Source of the DNA: a virus
DNA length: 64,000 nucleotides
Reading direction: 5' to 3' (one strand)
IMG/VR virus record: IMGVR_UViG_3300028895_000704
Span: 25,577 to 89,576 of that record
Shown here: positions 1 through 8,317 of the stretch, piece after piece
How positions within the stretch are numbered: the stretch's first letter is position 1
Layout: each line of letters starts with the position of its first letter
Program-made: the position numbers and the translations under genes
Notes under the pieces: generated by a model
Seen by the model: the letters and a program-made list of their open reading frames with translations, nothing else
The model's database searches: none
Told to the model about the DNA's origin: nothing

Positions 1-1
1 T

Positions 2-37
2 GAGGCAGAACGTAAAGCCAACGAATCGCTTCAATAA
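2..37 (+). CDS. 3' end of an upstream gene (partial)
   Basis: An open frame enters the window and ends at the TAA at 35-37. The visible C-terminus is charged (EAERKANESLQ). It lies 12 bases before the next start codon, as expected for the preceding gene of a head operon. Upstream of a prohead protease a portal gene is common, but eleven residues cannot show that. The frame is open only over this short piece, so confidence is modest. Confidence 0.45.
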   Translation, partial: EAERKANESLQ

Positions 38-49
38 CAGGAACCCACC

Positions 50-1558
50 ATGGCACTCACGAAACTTTTGACTCCTGGATCGTACGACTTTCACGCTCCG
101 GTGGCACAGCAGATCAAGACGGGCCGCGACGGCAGGCTCCGTGGATCTGATATGGATGAGTTCGTGAAACGCGCGTCGGTGCAGTTCATCGACAAGGTGG
201 CCAGCATGCAGCTTGGCCCTGGGGAGGTCCCTGTCCACTTGCTAGCCGTCGGTGCCCAAGAGTACTACGGAGCCAACCGCAACGGCGACGGCTTCCGTGA
301 GGAGGTCTTGCAGGCATATCACCCGACTTTCCAGAAATTCGCCCGCTGGTACCGCGATCATCAGAACAAGGACGTCTCCAAGGGACGTGGTATCATCAAA
401 GCTTCCGCGTATAATGGCGATATGCGGCGCGTGGAGCTGATCGTTGCGCTCAACGGCACCAAGGAAGCTGCCGATCGCAACGGCGGGCTTGTCGCTGACG
501 AAGAGCTCGAGAAACTGGCACGAGGCGAAGACATCCCGGTGTCGATGGCCTGCCGTGTCAGCCATGACGTCTGTTCTGGCTGTGGCAACCATGCCAAGAG
601 CCGCAAAGAATACTGTGGACCGGAGATGTGCAAATATGGCGGATGCAGAGATAACCTCGCCAAGACTTTCGATGACGGACATACGCTCCATGTCGACAAC
701 CCAGATCCATGCTTCTTCGACATCTCGAAGGTCTTTCGCCCGGCAGATCGCATCGCTTACACGCTTGGTAAATGTGCTGCAGCAGAAGACTACCAAGAAA
801 TGCTCAAAGCCGCCGCAGACACCTACGGATCTGAGCAAAGTGCTGCAGCGCTTGCGGAGCGACTTGGGGTTACCCCGCCTCTCTGGATCCTCACAGACGG
901 CCCCTGGAGTGACCCGCGTGTCGTTGGACAACTCAAGGTGGCAAACTACCTGATCCAGCAAGAGAACGCACTGGAGGTCGACGGGAGCCCCATTGCGCAA
1001 GATCGTGCGTGCCAGCCGGTTGTGCAACCGCTCCGGATCGACGCTCCTGACGTCCGCAAGGGTCCGTACAAGCTGGCCCACGTCGTGACAGCACTGGCAG
1101 CAGAGAAGTGCATGCTTCCTGTTGATTCGTTCATCGCCATGCTGACCGGCGAACACAACACCAAAACAGCAGCCGCAGCGGACGCCGTTGCGGACCGCTT
1201 GCCAGGCGTGTACAATCGTCTGGCATCTGATCCGAGGCTCGAAGAGGACCTCCGTCAGAACCCCTATTTGCCCGGTGGTCCAGCGCCAAAACGCGTCAGG
1301 CATTGGGTGCTGAAACACGCCGGCGAATGGTCGCTGGCTCGCGACCGCGTCATCGAGCGGCTCCAACTGTCCGTTTTGCGGCAGCCGAAGGCGCCTGACC
1401 CCCGTCGGTCGATGACCAAGATAGCTATGGTCGACAGTGCTGAGGAGCTGGCCAAGCAGTACGCCTTGTACCAGCTTGGCTTCCTCCAAGCCCATGCGGC
1501 TGATCCAGACGCCGCATTCATGCAGGAGATGGCCGTCAGATCAAACTTTGTGAGGTAA
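50..1558 (+). CDS. Prohead (capsid maturation) protease
   Basis: Probable head maturation protease that trims scaffold and capsid proteins during prohead expansion. The 502-aa protein has the block ANRNGDGF (75-82), then a His-centred motif RDHQNKD (His104) and PVSMACRV (Ser165). The His/Ser spacing suits the HK97/herpes-type protease fold, and these would be the catalytic pair. A cysteine cluster follows the Ser (CSGCGNHAK at 175-183, then further Cys to about 199) and probably binds zinc; I recognise such an insertion from proteases of large phages. The C-terminal 250 residues are helical and unrecognised. The start follows an AGGAAC Shine-Dalgarno. Scaffold-like and capsid genes lie just downstream, which supports the call. 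The active-site residues are inferred from spacing. Confidence 0.75.
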   Translation: MALTKLLTPGSYDFHAPVAQQIKTGRDGRLRGSDMDEFVKRASVQFIDKVASMQLGPGEVPVHLLAVGAQEYYGANRNGDGFREEVLQAYHPTFQKFARWYRDHQNKDVSKGRGIIKASAYNGDMRRVELIVALNGTKEAADRNGGLVADEELEKLARGEDIPVSMACRVSHDVCSGCGNHAKSRKEYCGPEMCKYGGCRDNLAKTFDDGHTLHVDNPDPCFFDISKVFRPADRIAYTLGKCAAAEDYQEMLKAAADTYGSEQSAAALAERLGVTPPLWILTDGPWSDPRVVGQLKVANYLIQQENALEVDGSPIAQDRACQPVVQPLRIDAPDVRKGPYKLAHVVTALAAEKCMLPVDSFIAMLTGEHNTKTAAAADAVADRLPGVYNRLASDPRLEEDLRQNPYLPGGPAPKRVRHWVLKHAGEWSLARDRVIERLQLSVLRQPKAPDPRRSMTKIAMVDSAEELAKQYALYQLGFLQAHAADPDAAFMQEMAVRSNFVR

Positions 1559-1559
1559 G

Positions 1560-2027
1560 ATGACAGAGAAACAGTGCAATACATGCCGTAAAACCAAGCC
1601 ACTACAGGCGTTTACGAAAAATAAACAGTGCAGAGACGGGCACGCGGGTCAATGCAAACAGTGCCGCAACGCTTATAAAAAAGTGTGGCGGCAGGCAGAC
1701 CCAACACGTACGTTAGCAGCGGAGCGGCGTTTAAATTTACGTAGATATGGGCTCCGTGTAGCTGATTACGATAAAATGGCGGCAGATCAGGGCGGTGTCT
1801 GTGCCATCTGCGGCCAACCAGAGACGCAACGCAGGGGTGGTAAGGTACTACCACTCGTCGTTGATCACGACCACGAAACAGCAGAAATACGGGGACTACT
1901 ATGTAATTCCTGTAATCGCGGCCTGGGGTGCTTTCGAGACGATCCCGGCCGGCTGAAAAAGGCCGCCACCTACCTTGAGGAGGTGGCCGAACCCGCTCCG
2001 GCGGAAAATTTGTACGTTAAGCAGTGA
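1560..2027 (+). CDS. HNH homing endonuclease (endonuclease VII type)
   Basis: Free-standing HNH endonuclease of the recombination endonuclease VII family (155 aa). The N-terminus carries CxxC pairs (CNTC, CKQC). The catalytic part has CAICG at about 80, the His-rich motif VVDHDHE at about 100, and LLCNSCN at about 115, so two CxxC knuckles flank the DHDH. It starts two bases after the protease stop, using the GAGGT that overlaps the end of that gene. Its base composition is visibly richer in A and T than its neighbours (AAA, TTA and AAT codons), which suggests recent acquisition. Homing nucleases of this kind insert between phage genes without structural role. A paralogue lies at 20523-20972. 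Confidence 0.85.
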   Translation: MTEKQCNTCRKTKPLQAFTKNKQCRDGHAGQCKQCRNAYKKVWRQADPTRTLAAERRLNLRRYGLRVADYDKMAADQGGVCAICGQPETQRRGGKVLPLVVDHDHETAEIRGLLCNSCNRGLGCFRDDPGRLKKAATYLEEVAEPAPAENLYVKQ

Positions 2028-2050
2028 AGTCCGTATTGACTGCACTGCTT
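2019..2050 (+). other. Hairpin at the end of the HNH gene
   Basis: AAGCAGTG (2019-2026) pairs perfectly with CACTGCTT (2043-2050) across a 16-nt loop. The TGA stop of the HNH gene (2025-2027) sits in the stem. No T-run follows, so it is not a classical intrinsic terminator. It may be an insertion scar or an RNA-processing hairpin. Confidence 0.4.
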
Positions 2051-2065
2051 CAATTAGTCCACAAT
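2036..2065 (+). promoter_or_regulatory. Possible sigma70-type promoter
   Basis: TTGACT (2036-2041) and CACAAT (2060-2065) are separated by 18 bp, giving 5/6 and 4/6 matches to the sigma70 hexamers. The position just upstream of the scaffold-like gene fits. It overlaps the preceding hairpin, and the match is weak enough to be chance. Confidence 0.3.
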
Positions 2066-2126
2066 GAATACCTGACGGGTTTAACACTGCCAAGGCAGAG
2101 ACCCTACCAAGTCATGGAGGACAAAG

Positions 2127-3377
2127 ATGCCTAGCCTATTCGACAACGTCACTGACCTCGTCAACGAGATCGGTGCGGAAAAGACGGCCGCCGACAAGTC
2201 CGCGATGGACGACCCAGGTGGCTATGAGGGTCCTACCTCGCACCCGTCCAAGAAGCCGGACGACAACGAACAGGATCCCGTGGAAGGTTTCCAATCCGCT
2301 GACAACGAGCGGAAAGTGAAAGAGGACATTCCCGACACGACGAACAAGAAGCCTGAGCTCACCGAAGGCTCGGCCCCCAAGGCCGAAGACGTGCAGCTCG
2401 GACAGGGCGTCGATGCCGCGAAGCCGACCGGCCAAGATCCTTCGACCGAGGAGGACTACAAGGGTACGCTTCAGGGCGACAAGCGGGAAGGCGACCAGGG
2501 TGGCACGAGCCATCCGGCCAAGGGCGACTACGGCGAGAAGTACTCCGCCGACAAGCTCGCCGAACTTGGTGACGACGATCTCTGCAAGTGCGCCAAGGAC
2601 CTTGGCGATGACATCCTCGCGGATGTTGCCAACGGTCTCTGGGACGGCGACACTCCTGCTCCGGCTGGCGACGCCAATGCGGCTGCGCGTGCTGGTGAGA
2701 AGGTAGCGTCGGACGCCTCTGACGCTGGCGACGAGATGGAGAAGATTGCTTCGGGCGTTGTCCAGAACATCGTCAAGCAAGCCTATCACCAAGCCGATCT
2801 CGTCGCGGCTCAGGTCTACCACGACCTCGAGCTCTTGAAGCAAGCGGAAGAAGACACCGCTGCGCTTGAAGATCCCACCGGCGGAGCCGAAGAAGGGGAG
2901 GACAACGGCTCGGACCCTACCGAAGCGCCGCCCGAAGGTGAAGAAGGTGGTGAAGAAGGCGCTGAGGAACTTCTGGCTGCCATGGGCGGCGGCGGCCCTG
3001 AAGAAGGTCTCGGTGGCGAGCTTCCCCCGGAAGCTGGCATGGAACCGGGCATGGAGCCTGGCATGGAGCCCGGTCTCGAAGGCGGGATGCCGCCGGAGAT
3101 GGGCGGCCTTGAAGGCGGACCTCCGCCGGAAATGGGCGGCATGCCTGATGAAGCGGCTATCCAACAGTTGGCTATGGCCCTGATGGAAGCCGGCATCGAT
3201 CCCGCTGCACTTGCTGCCGCTGGTCCCGAAGGGGCCAAGATCGCAGCCGCAGTCCACGACCACAAGAGCTCGGGCCGCTTCTACTTCGAAGAAGCGAAGC
3301 AAGGCTCGGACGAACGTAAGGTCAGGGACTACATGAAGGGCTTCGTCACCGAACTGTATCGACGCAGCCAAAAGTAG
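2127..3377 (+). CDS. Acidic scaffold-like head protein
   Basis: A 416-aa, strongly acidic, low-complexity protein. Residues 1-150 are Asp/Glu/Lys/Gly-rich and probably disordered. A helical segment at about 190-250 (EKIASGVVQNIVKQAYHQAD) precedes a Glu/Gly stretch, then a Met-Pro-Gly repeat (EPGMEPGMEPG near 310) and a charged helical C-terminus ending in RRSQK. Its place between protease and major capsid genes, its composition and several EKxA tetrapeptides (EKTA, EKVA, EKIA) suggest an internal scaffold or core protein cleaved by the protease. No family is recognised, so the function rests on position and composition. The start has a clear GGAGG 8 nt upstream. Confidence 0.55.
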   Translation: MPSLFDNVTDLVNEIGAEKTAADKSAMDDPGGYEGPTSHPSKKPDDNEQDPVEGFQSADNERKVKEDIPDTTNKKPELTEGSAPKAEDVQLGQGVDAAKPTGQDPSTEEDYKGTLQGDKREGDQGGTSHPAKGDYGEKYSADKLAELGDDDLCKCAKDLGDDILADVANGLWDGDTPAPAGDANAAARAGEKVASDASDAGDEMEKIASGVVQNIVKQAYHQADLVAAQVYHDLELLKQAEEDTAALEDPTGGAEEGEDNGSDPTEAPPEGEEGGEEGAEELLAAMGGGGPEEGLGGELPPEAGMEPGMEPGMEPGLEGGMPPEMGGLEGGPPPEMGGMPDEAAIQQLAMALMEAGIDPAALAAAGPEGAKIAAAVHDHKSSGRFYFEEAKQGSDERKVRDYMKGFVTELYRRSQK

Positions 3378-3399
3378 TTTCACCAAAAATCCTGTTGTC

Positions 3400-3420
3400 G
3401 CCGCGAGGCGATGCGGTTTT
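3400..3420 (+). other. Small hairpin between head genes
   Basis: CCGC (3401-3404) and GCGG (3413-3416) flank GAGGCGAT, followed by TTTT. It is a weak terminator-like hairpin after the scaffold gene. A near-identical core recurs before the capsid gene at 4543-4561. Confidence 0.35.
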
Positions 3421-3439
3421 GTGAACCCGGAGGTTTAAC

Positions 3440-3847
3440 ATGAGCACCAACTCGAACGCACCAAAGGTCCTCGCGGCTCTGCGTGCGAGCAACGAGATTA
3501 GCAAGCGGTTCCAAGAAAAGGTCGCTGCCGATCAAGCCAAGGAAGCACAAGTCAAGGAAGCGCTTCCGGAAGCTGTTGCCGCGTGCGTCGACAACGAGCG
3601 CATCTACGGTGATCAGAGTGAGAAGGTGGCGGCAGCCCTCGGCGACCCGGAAACGGGCCACGCCGCGTGTCTGACGTTCATCCGCGACCTGGCCAAGCAC
3701 CGGACCGCCGAAGAGGTTTCCTCGATTGGCACCCCGGTCGGCCAAGAGAAGACTGCTAGCGCCCGTGGAGCGACAGGCAGCCGTGTGGCTGACTTCGACG
3801 AGACGGATGCAGGTCGTGCGTTTCGCGACCGACTGCTCAGCCAGTAA
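3440..3847 (+). CDS. Small head-module protein, unknown
   Basis: A 135-aa, largely helical, charged protein with no recognised family. It begins after a strong GGAGG (CCCGGAGGTTTAACATG). It contains three EKxA-type tetrapeptides (EKVA twice, EKTA once) like those in the scaffold-like protein, suggesting that it may also be packaged and processed in the prohead. The C-terminal third is rich in Ser, Arg and Gly and looks flexible. Its place between scaffold and decoration-like genes supports a head role, but nothing shows a specific function. Confidence 0.65.
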   Translation: MSTNSNAPKVLAALRASNEISKRFQEKVAADQAKEAQVKEALPEAVAACVDNERIYGDQSEKVAAALGDPETGHAACLTFIRDLAKHRTAEEVSSIGTPVGQEKTASARGATGSRVADFDETDAGRAFRDRLLSQ

Positions 3848-3918
3848 CTGAGTAGTTCACCCTGTAACCAACGTCAGTCCGCAAGGCTGGCATACAAATC
3901 TTGACACGGAGGTTAAGA

Positions 3919-4500
3919 ATGCCTGGTCAAGTGCCTCAAATGTTCGAACAGGCTTTGGACACGCTCAAGGGCTGGTTCCACTTGTCTGCACTCGACAAAT
4001 CTGCCAAGCTGGCCGCTTCGCTGCTTGACAGTGCGACCGAGGTCCCCGCGGGCCGCGTGGCGCACATCAACGTGGACGGTGAGTTTGAGCTGGGTGGTGA
4101 CGGCACGCAGATGCCGATCTTCCTGTGGAACGGGAAGGACCACCCCGACGTCTACAACAACGGGACCAGTCCCGTCACGGACGTCGATCACTGGTGGGCT
4201 GTCGCCCCGACTGGCGTAATGTCCGGTCTGGTCGCCACCGGTGGCTATGAACTCCAAACCACGGAGTTCGACGATCAACAGGTGTACGCACCGAATGATC
4301 CGCTGACCGGGGATGCCGATGGCATCCTGACCAACGTCGGCGCTCTTCAGTACACCGACTGGATTTGCGGTATCGCCTCGTGGCACGTGCAGGGCGACAA
4401 TCAGTCGGCCGCCGCGACGAGCCCCGTCGGCGAAAACGCCCACGGCGTCACCGTGCTTTCGTTCTGGACCTACTTCCTGCCTGCTGCCCCGATCGTCTAG
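3919..4500 (+). CDS. Putative capsid decoration or head protein
   Basis: A 193-aa protein. The ATG at 3919 is chosen over the TTG at 3901 because ACGGAGG lies just before it. The N-terminal 35 residues are helical. The rest is beta-rich, with many Gly, Asp and Trp residues (GGDGTQMPIFLWNGKDHPDVY, split here only as a description of a WNGKDHPD core) and an aromatic, hydrophobic C-terminus. Position immediately before the major capsid gene and the beta composition suit a decoration (cement) protein. No family is recognised. Other options are a minor capsid or head-fibre protein. Confidence 0.6.
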   Translation: MPGQVPQMFEQALDTLKGWFHLSALDKSAKLAASLLDSATEVPAGRVAHINVDGEFELGGDGTQMPIFLWNGKDHPDVYNNGTSPVTDVDHWWAVAPTGVMSGLVATGGYELQTTEFDDQQVYAPNDPLTGDADGILTNVGALQYTDWICGIASWHVQGDNQSAAATSPVGENAHGVTVLSFWTYFLPAAPIV

Positions 4501-4543
4501 GGTTAGGCTCGAAGGGAGTCCGTTTTCGTAACTGACAACCCAG

Positions 4544-4561
4544 CGCCGCGAGGATGCGGCG
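4544..4561 (+). other. Hairpin before the major capsid gene
   Basis: CGCCGC (4544-4549), loop GAGGAT, and GCGGCG (4556-4561) form a perfect 6-bp stem followed by ATTTACC. It shares the GCCGCGAGG core with the hairpin at 3400-3420. It lies 26 nt upstream of the capsid start and could be a processing or stability element. Confidence 0.35.
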
Positions 4562-4586
4562 ATTTACCATTGCAAGGAGGAAACTG

Positions 4587-5513
4587 ATGTCCAGTCCCTC
4601 TAGCGTCCAAGTCCTGAACGAAGAGCTGTTTGCTCAGCTCGAGACGCCGGGGATGGAAAAGAACGCGCTCGACGCGGTGAACGAATTCACCCGCGTACGA
4701 GTCCGCGAAGATGGTTTCTACCGCAAGATCATCCCGCCTGTCCAGGTTGCGAACGACGATCTCGATCGTCAAGTCGACACGGACAAGCCCGTGGTCGTGG
4801 TGGACAAAGAACCCGGTTCGCCGGCCGCCATCTCCATCCCTTTCGCCACGTTGCCGATCAACGTGTACATCCGCGGTCCTCGCTACCGCGTGATGTTCGA
4901 CCGGATCGTGACGCCGCGTTTCGTCAAGGACATTGACGAACTGAGAACATGGCAGATGGATATTCGGCAAGTCCTTTCGGACAACGCCATCAAGGACATG
5001 CTCGCGGAAGAGGACTCCAAGTTCCTCACCGCCGTGAACACCGCCCTCGTTGGTGCGAATGCCATCGTCCCGACCAGTGGAGTCATCCAGTGGGAAACCA
5101 TCTTCGGTGGGATCTCGCGTGACACCACTCAAGAAGCCCTGAAGATCATGCCGAAGACCCCGTCGCACCTCGAGGTCAACACGGTCCTGGTGAACAACGT
5201 CACCATCCGTGAAATCCTCAAGTGGGGCTACGACGAGGCCGGCGGCGACCTCTCGGGCGACTTCTTGAAGAACGGCTGGTCGGAGATCGACCTGATGGGT
5301 GTCAAGTGGGTCGTCACGATCAAACGTGACCTCGTTCCCGACGATACGTTCTACATGTTCGGTGACCCTCGGTTCATCGGCAAGTCGTATCTTCTGGAAG
5401 ACACCACGATGCACATCAAGCGGGAAGCCTTCATGATCGAGTTCTTCGCCTACGAAACCTGTGGCGGAAGCATCGGTCATACGGGCGGTCTCGCACGTGC
5501 CGACTTCGCGTAG
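4587..5513 (+). CDS. Major capsid protein (HK97-fold type)
   Basis: Probable major capsid protein, 308 aa. The start at 4587 is set by AAGGAGG six bases upstream; an in-frame ATG at 4554 lacks one. Size, mixed alpha/beta composition and position after protease, scaffold and decoration-like genes all fit. Recognisable features are a central helical spine region (FVKDIDELRTWQMDIRQVL), a loop and beta region around DLMGVKWVVTIKRDLVPDDTFYMFG, and a C-terminal strand-rich domain typical of HK97-fold capsids. The short N-terminal region includes MEKNA at about 23, possibly a protease site. No delta domain of 100 residues is present, so scaffolding is presumably supplied in trans. The fold is inferred, not modelled. 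Confidence 0.8.
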   Translation: MSSPSSVQVLNEELFAQLETPGMEKNALDAVNEFTRVRVREDGFYRKIIPPVQVANDDLDRQVDTDKPVVVVDKEPGSPAAISIPFATLPINVYIRGPRYRVMFDRIVTPRFVKDIDELRTWQMDIRQVLSDNAIKDMLAEEDSKFLTAVNTALVGANAIVPTSGVIQWETIFGGISRDTTQEALKIMPKTPSHLEVNTVLVNNVTIREILKWGYDEAGGDLSGDFLKNGWSEIDLMGVKWVVTIKRDLVPDDTFYMFGDPRFIGKSYLLEDTTMHIKREAFMIEFFAYETCGGSIGHTGGLARADFA

Positions 5514-5534
5514 TCGAATCCCTTTCCGTGGCTT

Positions 5535-5565
5535 GCCTCCCGGGGCTTTGTAAACCCCGGGAGGC
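5535..5565 (+). terminator. Stem-loop after the capsid gene
   Basis: GCCTCCCGGGG (5535-5545) pairs perfectly over 11 bp with CCCCGGGAGGC (5555-5565) across the loop CTTTGTAAA. No T-run follows, so it may attenuate transcription or protect the 3' end of the capsid message rather than fully terminate. Confidence 0.55.
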
Positions 5566-5611
5566 GGGACCTGTGGATCAACCTTGAACCCCAATCCGGA
5601 ACGGAAAACAA

Positions 5612-6004
5612 ATGAGTACCAATCTTCCGACTCAGGACCAAGCCCTCCAGGCTCAGTCCTATATGCTTGACCGGATCCACGTTCCGGCTTTCTTCGAGAA
5701 GCTGGCAGCCCACGGTGTGGAGCCTCGGAACGACGCAGAAGCGAAGCAGCTGCTTCAACTCGGCGCCGTGCTTGCCGAAGCTGCGCAGCAAGGCCAAGTG
5801 AAGCAAGCTTCCGCCGAGAACCCGTTCTTGACGGACATGCTGCAACGCTTCGCCCCGCAATCGGCTCCGAATGTGGACGACTACGTCAAGCAGTCCGCAG
5901 ACCAACTCGTCGGAGAGAGTGAACTCGCTCGAAACGCTGCGCTGATTTACGCGCACACCGTGTCGGGCGGCGAACTTGCCGACGAGCAACCGGCCGCAGA
6001 GTAG
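5612..6004 (+). CDS. Small head-module protein, unknown
   Basis: A 130-aa, mostly helical protein, rich in Ala, Gln and Glu, with no recognised family. It contains FFEKLAAHG near residue 28, another EKxA motif. It sits between the major capsid gene and another small gene in the head operon and ends in an acidic tail. A weak GGAACGGAAAAC precedes the ATG. Possible roles include a head-completion or internal head protein. Only the gene call is well supported. Confidence 0.65.
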   Translation: MSTNLPTQDQALQAQSYMLDRIHVPAFFEKLAAHGVEPRNDAEAKQLLQLGAVLAEAAQQGQVKQASAENPFLTDMLQRFAPQSAPNVDDYVKQSADQLVGESELARNAALIYAHTVSGGELADEQPAAE

Positions 6005-6073
6005 CAGCCGGGGCGACCACCGAGTCGCTTGACCTTTACCAACAAACCCTTTGCATATACAGGGATGTGACAA

Positions 6074-6436
6074 ATGGCCATCAATGAAGCCAATCCGGCG
6101 ACCGCCTGTCTTTACAGTACGGTTCGCAACATCGCTGCGTCCGAGAAGTTCTACGGCTTCTTGCCTCCGCACGGAAAGCGGATGGCCTGTGGCGAAGAAC
6201 TTGCGGTCTGGGGCGACATTCAACACTGGCTCACGCGGTTTACGCCGAATGAGCGAGAGCGTCGCTCCCTGGAGTACGCGTTGGACAACGACTACCTTGT
6301 CGTCGTCAACACGCCGGCAGTGCATCTGTTCGACGATACGCTCGACGAGACCAAGATCCTCACGCTGGACAATGGCAGCTTTGCTGCCGCTGATCCGTGC
6401 TGGGGCGCTTACAGCTCGGAAGCGATCTCGTGCTAG
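6074..6436 (+). CDS. Small virion protein, unknown
   Basis: A 120-aa protein of mixed alpha/beta composition with no recognised family. It has four Cys residues spaced along the chain and an acidic, Asp-rich C-terminal half with likely beta strands. It is the last gene before the intrinsic terminator at 6468-6500, so it closes the head transcription unit. Head-tail joining or head-completion proteins often sit here, but that is position only. Confidence 0.65.
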   Translation: MAINEANPATACLYSTVRNIAASEKFYGFLPPHGKRMACGEELAVWGDIQHWLTRFTPNERERRSLEYALDNDYLVVVNTPAVHLFDDTLDETKILTLDNGSFAAADPCWGAYSSEAISC

Positions 6437-6467
6437 ACCCTGCTTGCAGTAGGCATAGCGCTTAAAG

Positions 6468-6500
6468 GGCGGCGGAGGACCCCTTCTCCGCCGCCTTTTT
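6468..6500 (+). terminator. Rho-independent terminator
   Basis: GGCGGCGGAG (6468-6477) and CTCCGCCGCC (6486-6495) make a perfect 10-bp stem with loop GACCCCTT, followed at once by TTTTT. It separates the head module from the fibre cluster. Confidence 0.9.
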
Positions 6501-6508
6501 CATTAGGC

Positions 6509-6537
6509 TTGGCCACCGAGGGCCGCTCCTCTATACT
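6509..6537 (+). promoter_or_regulatory. Sigma70-like promoter for the fibre cluster
   Basis: TTGGCC (6509-6514) and TATACT (6532-6537) are spaced by exactly 17 bp, giving 4/6 and 5/6 matches to the consensus hexamers. It lies between a strong terminator and the first fibre gene, where a promoter is needed. The hexamers are read directly; activity is inferred. Confidence 0.55.
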
Positions 6538-6569
6538 GTAATTACCATGGTGTAAGCAAGGAGGCTCAG

Positions 6570-8288
6570 ATGCCTGGTGGTACACTCTACAAGGGCTACT
6601 GGATCTTCGACGGGGTCCCGGAGGACTCCGCGGGTCAAGCCCTCAATCTCAACTTCATAAAGTCAGCCGACCACGTCGACGACACGACTGGTAATCCGCA
6701 CGGCATCACCACCGTGATGATCGGGGCGGCTGAAGCTGTCCACGACCACAACTCTCTCTATTATCTACAGTCAGAAGTTGACACGCTCCTGCTCGGCAAG
6801 TCTGACGTCGGGCACATCCACGACGATCGTTACTACACTGAGACGGAAGTCGACGCGCTGCTCGCAGGCAAAGCCGACGATCCGCACAACCACAACGATC
6901 TCTACTACACAGAAACAGAAGTAGACATTCTGCTTGCCGGCAAAGCGAATGTCACGCACACGCACACAGAAGCTGACATCACGGACCTCGGCGACTACCT
7001 TACGGCACTCGTCGAAGACCTGGCGCCGACACTCGGCGGCAACCTCACGTTGGACGGCAACAGCATCATCGCCGCCGGGCCAACGACGATCACGTCGACT
7101 GAGATCAGTTACCTCGACGGTGTTACGTCAAACATCCAGGATCAGATCAATAGCTTGTCCGTGGGCTTGACCTGGCGTGATCCTGTGATTGACCAGCTGT
7201 CGACGCCGCCCGGCGGGCCGCTAGTCGGTGACCGATACATCGTCGGTTCGTCGCCAACCGGTGCGTGGGCGGGCCGTGCAGACGACATTGCGGAATGGAA
7301 CGGCTCTGGCTGGGACTTCTACACGCCGACCGACGGTTGGGCGGTGTGGAACCAGGTCCAGGACAAGCAACAGACGTACAACGGCGCGGCGTGGGTCGAC
7401 ATCGGCGGGACTACGGACCACGGCTCGCTGTCCGGGCTGCTCGATGACGATCATCCGCAGTACATGCAGGACGTCCTCGACGATGCGACTCCGCAGCTGG
7501 GCGGCGACCTCGATGTGAACGGCAATTCGTTCAGCATCAGTGGAAGCACTGGACTCAGCGGACAGGTCCCAACGTCCGACGGCGTCGGCGGGTTGTCCTG
7601 GTTGACTCCGTCCGGTTCGGGCGGCACGGTCCAGGGCACCGACGGCAATTCGTACAATATCCGGTCGGCGAACACCGGTGTCGGTGTGGGTGGCAACGCC
7701 CGCGGCGAGTCGTCGGTTGACCTGCAAACGATCAGAACGGGAGCCACGGAAGTGGCGTCTGGTGCGGGCGCAGCTACGCTCGCCGGAGACAGCAATACCG
7801 CAAGTGGGCAGAATTCTGCTACACTGGCAGGTAAGCAGGCTGTTGCTAAGCGGTACGGGCAGGTCGCGCAGGCTGCGGGCAGTTTCGCTGTCAACGGTGA
7901 CGCGCAGGCCAGTACCTATGTGATGCGCGGCACCACCACCAACGCATCCCCCGTCATCCTCACACTCGACGGGACGTCGGCGAAGCCAGTTCTCGACAAC
8001 TACACGACGTGGATGTTCGAGATCCTGATCGTCGGCCGGAACGTCAGTTCGCTAGTTGAAGAGTCGGCGTCGTTCATGTTTCGCGGCGCAATCGACCAGA
8101 GGGGCACGCTCGCGTCGACCGCATTGGTCGCCGGGGTGGGCAAGGAAGTTCATAAAGATGTGTCCGCTTGGGACGCCGACGTGACCGCCGACACGGTCAA
8201 CGGCGCGCTCGAGATTGAAGTAACTGGAGAAGTCGGTAAGAACATCCGATGGGTGGCCTTTGTGCGTACCATCGAGGTTACTGCATAA
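6570..8288 (+). CDS. Modular tail fibre protein 1
   Basis: Tail fibre or adhesin protein of 572 aa that probably trimerises and contacts the host. After a short N-terminal segment come repeats of the type HDDRYYTETEVDALLAGKA (residues 57-135), then LGGNLTLDGNS and TPQLGGDLDVNGNS units. Between them, at about 215-275, lies a DUF2793-like module (GDRYIVG ... GAWAGRADDIAEW). A linker VQGTDGNSYNIR and NARGESSVDLQT follows at about 350. The C-terminal 130 residues (ending WVAFVRTIEVTA) recur in the downstream fibres and may be a trimerisation or tip domain. AAGGAGG precedes the ATG. It is the first gene after the terminator and promoter. Confidence 0.8.
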   Translation: MPGGTLYKGYWIFDGVPEDSAGQALNLNFIKSADHVDDTTGNPHGITTVMIGAAEAVHDHNSLYYLQSEVDTLLLGKSDVGHIHDDRYYTETEVDALLAGKADDPHNHNDLYYTETEVDILLAGKANVTHTHTEADITDLGDYLTALVEDLAPTLGGNLTLDGNSIIAAGPTTITSTEISYLDGVTSNIQDQINSLSVGLTWRDPVIDQLSTPPGGPLVGDRYIVGSSPTGAWAGRADDIAEWNGSGWDFYTPTDGWAVWNQVQDKQQTYNGAAWVDIGGTTDHGSLSGLLDDDHPQYMQDVLDDATPQLGGDLDVNGNSFSISGSTGLSGQVPTSDGVGGLSWLTPSGSGGTVQGTDGNSYNIRSANTGVGVGGNARGESSVDLQTIRTGATEVASGAGAATLAGDSNTASGQNSATLAGKQAVAKRYGQVAQAAGSFAVNGDAQASTYVMRGTTTNASPVILTLDGTSAKPVLDNYTTWMFEILIVGRNVSSLVEESASFMFRGAIDQRGTLASTALVAGVGKEVHKDVSAWDADVTADTVNGALEIEVTGEVGKNIRWVAFVRTIEVTA

Positions 8289-8317
8289 CATAGAGCCTTG
8301 ATAAGGAGATCACTCTA

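Noticed and set aside
242-1495. Long open frame on the minus strand opposite the protease
   Set aside because: It mirrors the protease gene, has no Shine-Dalgarno and has an unlikely Cys/Arg/Val-rich composition; a shadow of GC-rich codon bias.
2136-3386. 416-residue minus-strand frame opposite the scaffold-like gene
   Set aside because: Exact shadow of the + strand gene, no ribosome site, improbable composition.
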